NCBI RefSeq assembly: GCF_022539665.2
Contig: NC_081337.1
Span: forward strand, 3,200,679 to 3,264,678
Direction: 5' to 3'
Length of the DNA stretch: 64,000 nucleotides
From: Daphnia carinata
Taxonomy: Eukaryota; Arthropoda; Branchiopoda; Diplostraca; Daphniidae
The notes beneath the pieces were generated by a model. It did not search any database. It was not told the DNA's origin and saw only the letters and a program-made list of their open reading frames with translations. The position numbers and the translations under genes were made by a program. This document shows positions 61,135 through 64,000 of the stretch, piece by piece (positions within the stretch are counted from its first letter, which is position 1; every line of letters begins with the position of its first letter).

Positions 61135-62916
61135 ATGGCCCCGGTAAATACAGGAATCCTCTTTTTGCAATTCAGCTCACTAGTGACTCCTCATGCATTA
61201 TCCAAAATTGTCTTATCAGCTCTTCAAAGAGTTGACAAACTTCTCTACATTAAAGTGAAAGGCCTTCCATTGTCTGAAGCAAAAGTTTCAACCTATAATA
61301 GAATTGTTAATCAGCTATACAATATTTCGTCCAGAAATGCAGTTGATCGCTTTGACACCAGAATAGTACTGACTGATTTTAGAGATTCTTTAATCAGCCC
61401 AAGTGTCTGTGTTATCAATAAGTTGCATGCAAGTCACACAATTGAAACAATTCTCACGACCAGCCTTGAAAGTTCATATACAGAGTTTTTGGAGAATAAG
61501 AGAGATGGAATAAGGAGTGAAGTGCTGCATATTGACTCTGATTTTAAAGACAATGATCACCACTTGGGCATTGAACATCAGGGGAAAACACAAAACCACC
61601 CTCCAAATTCAGCAGAAGACAGCATTTATGATCATGTTGTAATCGGGGGTACATTTGATAACCTTCATTCTGGCCACAAGATGCTTATATCAGCAGCAAT
61701 ACTGCGGTGCAAGAAAAGCCTTACTATAGGTGTAACCGATGGCATCATGATAAAAACCAAGAAATTGTGGGAACTGATTGAACCTTGCCAAACAAGAATT
61801 AAGAAGTTACAGGAATTTCTCATGGATGTTGAACCTAGACTTCAATATAAAGTTGTTCCCATAACAGACCTTTATGGGCCAACAGCAGATGATCCTGCAT
61901 TACAGGTGATTAGCTTACCGTTGGTTAACAATTTGACTATATGATATTTCATTCACAAGTTCAGCTTTTGGTCGTCAGTGAAGAAACCCAAAAAGGAGGT
62001 ATGAAGATAAACCAGCTACGTCAAGAAAAAGGTTTAAGCAAACTTGACATCTATTCGATATCAGTAATCGATGATAATCACGCCGGAGCCGGAGAAGAGA
62101 ATAAAATAAGCTCATCGTCTTTTAGGAAGCGACTTCTGGGAACCCACATTAAACCACCTAAAGTGAGTTATTTTCTAGAATTCTTATTGAATTACAAATA
62201 ATCTTTAAATGATTATTATTATTGGTAGTTCAAGAACAAACCCTATGTGATTGGATTGACTGGTGGCATCGCAAGTGGAAAAACGACCATTTCGAAGCGC
62301 CTAAAAGACTTGGGGGCTCATATTATTTCGTGTGACCATTTAGGTCATTTGGCTTACAAAAGTGGCACGGAATGTTATCGGCAAATGGTTGATTATTTTG
62401 GAGTTGGAATATTAAACGAGGAAAACGAAATTGATCGGAAGAAATTGGGACCCCTGGTCTTTTCCAATAAAGTATATCAGAAGAAATCGGTTTAAAATTT
62501 CGGAATAATTCCTTATTTATTTATTCTTTCTTCTCAAGGACCATCTAGAAAGTTTAAATAACATGGTGTGGCCAGAAATTCGTCGCTTATACAACAAGGA
62601 AATAAATGAACTAAAAAAGCAAAATTTTGAGGGTGTAATAGTGCTCGATGCTGCTATTCTTTTGGAAGCAGGATGGCAAGAAGATTGTGCCGAAGTTTGG
62701 GTTGCCACCATCCCCAAAGACGAAGCGGTAAAAAGAATTGTTGAACGAGATCACATCACAGTAGAGCAAGCAACTCGCCGCGTTGAATCACAGCTCAGCA
62801 ATAGCGATCGGGTGGCCAGCGCTAACGTTGTTATCTCTTCAATTTGGGAACCAGAAGTAACTGCAACGCAAGTTTTAAAAGCATGGCAATACGTACAAGA
62901 GTTTCTTGCTAAATAA
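61135..62916 (+). CDS. COASY: Bifunctional coenzyme A synthase (PPAT and dephospho-CoA kinase)
   Basis: Four exons (61135-61905, 61965-62162, 62229-62471, 62539-62916) total 1590 nt, 529 aa, close to human COASY (564 aa). The enzyme performs the last two steps of CoA synthesis: adenylation of 4'-phosphopantetheine and phosphorylation of dephospho-CoA. The N-terminal region MAPVNTGILFLQF...HALSKIVL resembles the animal COASY N-terminus. The nucleotidyltransferase domain shows GGTFDNLHSGHK (the HxGH-type site), LLVVSEET and ISSSSFRKRLLG. The kinase domain shows the P-loop GLTGGIASGKTT, SCDHLGHLAY, DAAILLEAGWQ and RIVERD. All splices are phase 0, with introns of 59, 66 and 67 bp. The AATAAA at 62912-62917 overlaps the TAA stop. 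Confidence 0.96.
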
Positions 62917-62917
62917 A
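62912..62917 (+). promoter_or_regulatory. Poly(A) signal overlapping the COASY stop codon
   Basis: AAATAAAG spans the end of the frame: the TAA stop (62914-62916) sits inside AATAAA. If used, the 3' UTR would be only about 10-30 nt long. Confidence 0.45.
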
Positions 62918-63471
62918 GATTTAACATGTTATTTTCTCTTATGTATGTAGAATTTCGATGTAATGTGGGAAATAGAAATATGTTATTTGTCTTATCGCTG
63001 AAGGCATGTGAACTCTTGTCTTGCTTGTTCGTACAGTTATTATTACAAAGTTATCTAAGAAAAATAGAAGGAAATTTTTCTTTCGTAATCGATATAGACT
63101 ACAAAAAATCGAACAATAACAGGTATCGATAGCTACACGGTCTGTCCTAGTACGAAGTAGACCTAGGATCAACAGTCTCTTTTACTTCCTTGTTTAAGTA
63201 TCCAGACTAAAAAAGTTCAGATGTTGGCGAATGGCTATGTGTTAAATGACCTGGGTCCATTGACTTGAATGGTGCAAAATAGTTCCCTAGAACTGTTTAA
63301 TCCGTAATCAATACGAGTGCCCAAGGAAAATTTCTCTTAGTACTTAAGCAGACGATTTCCGATGCAAAAAGCCTCTGTCAGCCCTGCCTCTGTTATTGAC
63401 TCATCAAATTGTGAAAGTTAAATAGCCTAGTTATTGGATTTTGCATAGTCTCTGTCGTCAGTTCGCCTGAA
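62918..63471. other. Intergenic spacer, COASY to TMEM63
   Basis: About 550 bp between the COASY stop and the next plus-strand start, likely holding the TMEM63 promoter and 5' UTR. No coding frame is supported; a 68-codon frame starting at 62926 shows no domain. Confidence 0.45.
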
Positions 63472-63843
63472 ATGGATGGCCACGAGACAACAGCAATTTT
63501 AGGGAGGAATTTTTACAGCCGTGCGGCAGAATTTTCACAAACGGTCGGCATAATAAGAGCTGATAACGATTCACACTGCAATTACTATAGACCCAAGAAC
63601 TCATCACATTTAGTTATCATTCCTGGAGGATATGAAGGCATTCCTCAGAACTTAACCATTAACGTAATTGCATGGATCGTAAGTATTTTTATCGCCATTT
63701 CTTTTTGATTTTCATGATCTCATATTATATAACTGTTGTTTATTGGTTATTTCTATGTAGTGCCTCATAATCCTGTTTTCAGTTCTACGGAAGAATGCTT
63801 GGAACTATGGAAGAATGGCATTACTTCAGAGAAGGGAAAGGAG
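63472..63843 (+). CDS. TMEM63-like (OSCA-related) channel, 5' part, cut by window end
   Basis: Two exons can be placed: 63472-63678 and 63761-63843 (290 nt, about 96 codons plus 2 nt), and the gene continues past the window. The N-terminus MDGHETTAILG is followed by a short polar stretch, then GGYEGIPQNLTINVIAWI joined across the intron to CLIILFSVLRKNAWNYGRMALL. This is the typical first membrane segment of TMEM63 proteins, whose G-IP-x-L...N start and LRKxAWDYGRLAL motif it closely follows. TMEM63 proteins are mechanosensitive or osmosensitive cation channels. The end of exon 2 is set by a GTAACT donor; the next exon was not found in the last 155 bp. Which vertebrate paralogue (A, B or C) it matches cannot be told. 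Confidence 0.82.
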
Positions 63844-64000
63844 GTAACTCAGCTGCAGCTTAATTCCTTTGATCACTATAAGTTTGAGCCACCTTTATTA
63901 GCTTATAGTGGTTTTTAGTATGCATGAAAACAGTTTTGTATAGATTTACTTAATGTTGGTGTTTCAGTTTATTATTATCATTTAGTTGCCTAAATGATTG

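Noticed and set aside
61941-62201. Separate gene starting at the internal ATG at 61941
   Set aside because: That ATG is inside COASY intron 1; phase-0 splicing from 61905 to 61965 restores the conserved LLVVSEET sequence.
63736-63918. 60-codon frame over the second TMEM63 exon
   Set aside because: Wrong frame; spliced to exon 1 the region reads LRKNAWNYGRMALL, the TMEM63 motif.

Overview
The window looks like arthropod nuclear DNA, most likely a branchiopod crustacean such as Daphnia. This is an inference from compact multi-exon genes with 60-80 bp GT-AG introns, recognisable metazoan orthologues, and a recent lineage-specific tandem duplication. No species assignment was computed. All exon coordinates were read by hand from splice signals and reading-frame continuity; in every multi-exon model given as intact the exon lengths sum to a multiple of three.

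Layout. (1) 1-2280: AT-rich, with one weak possible coding exon. (2) 2281-4890, minus: RBM42-like RNA-binding protein, 5 exons. Its last intron contains a complete 4-exon gene on the opposite strand (2785-3703) for a secreted, dibasic-rich prepropeptide. (3) 5366-11253, minus: a 25-exon gene for a protein of about 1401 aa with about 23 C2H2 zinc fingers, ZNF236-like in layout. (4) 17179-42741, minus: Nuclear Factor I (NFI), 13 coding exons over about 25.6 kb. Its introns and flanks are crowded with homopolymer runs and dinucleotide repeats. (5) 42742-48363: non-coding. (6) 48364-50059, minus: cytosolic HMG-CoA synthase, 6 coding exons, all catalytic residues visible. (7) About 51.57-60.2 kb: three tandem units of about 3.1 kb, each carrying a minus-strand gene for a small type II membrane protein with a Frizzled-type cysteine-rich domain (FZ-CRD). 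Unit A looks intact, unit B is clearly broken, unit C is probably broken. Between B and C lie a fragment of COASY exon 1, a tRNA-derived SINE with a 14-bp target-site duplication, and AT-rich repeat patches. (8) 61135-62916, plus: bifunctional coenzyme A synthase (COASY), 4 exons. (9) From 63472, plus: 5' end of a TMEM63 (OSCA-like) channel gene, cut by the window edge.

The housekeeping genes (RBM42, HMG-CoA synthase, COASY, TMEM63) do not form an obvious pathway; HMG-CoA synthase and COASY are linked only in that one uses and the other makes CoA. The most novel items are the nested prepropeptide gene and the FZ-CRD array, whose history can be read from the COASY fragment trapped between two copies.
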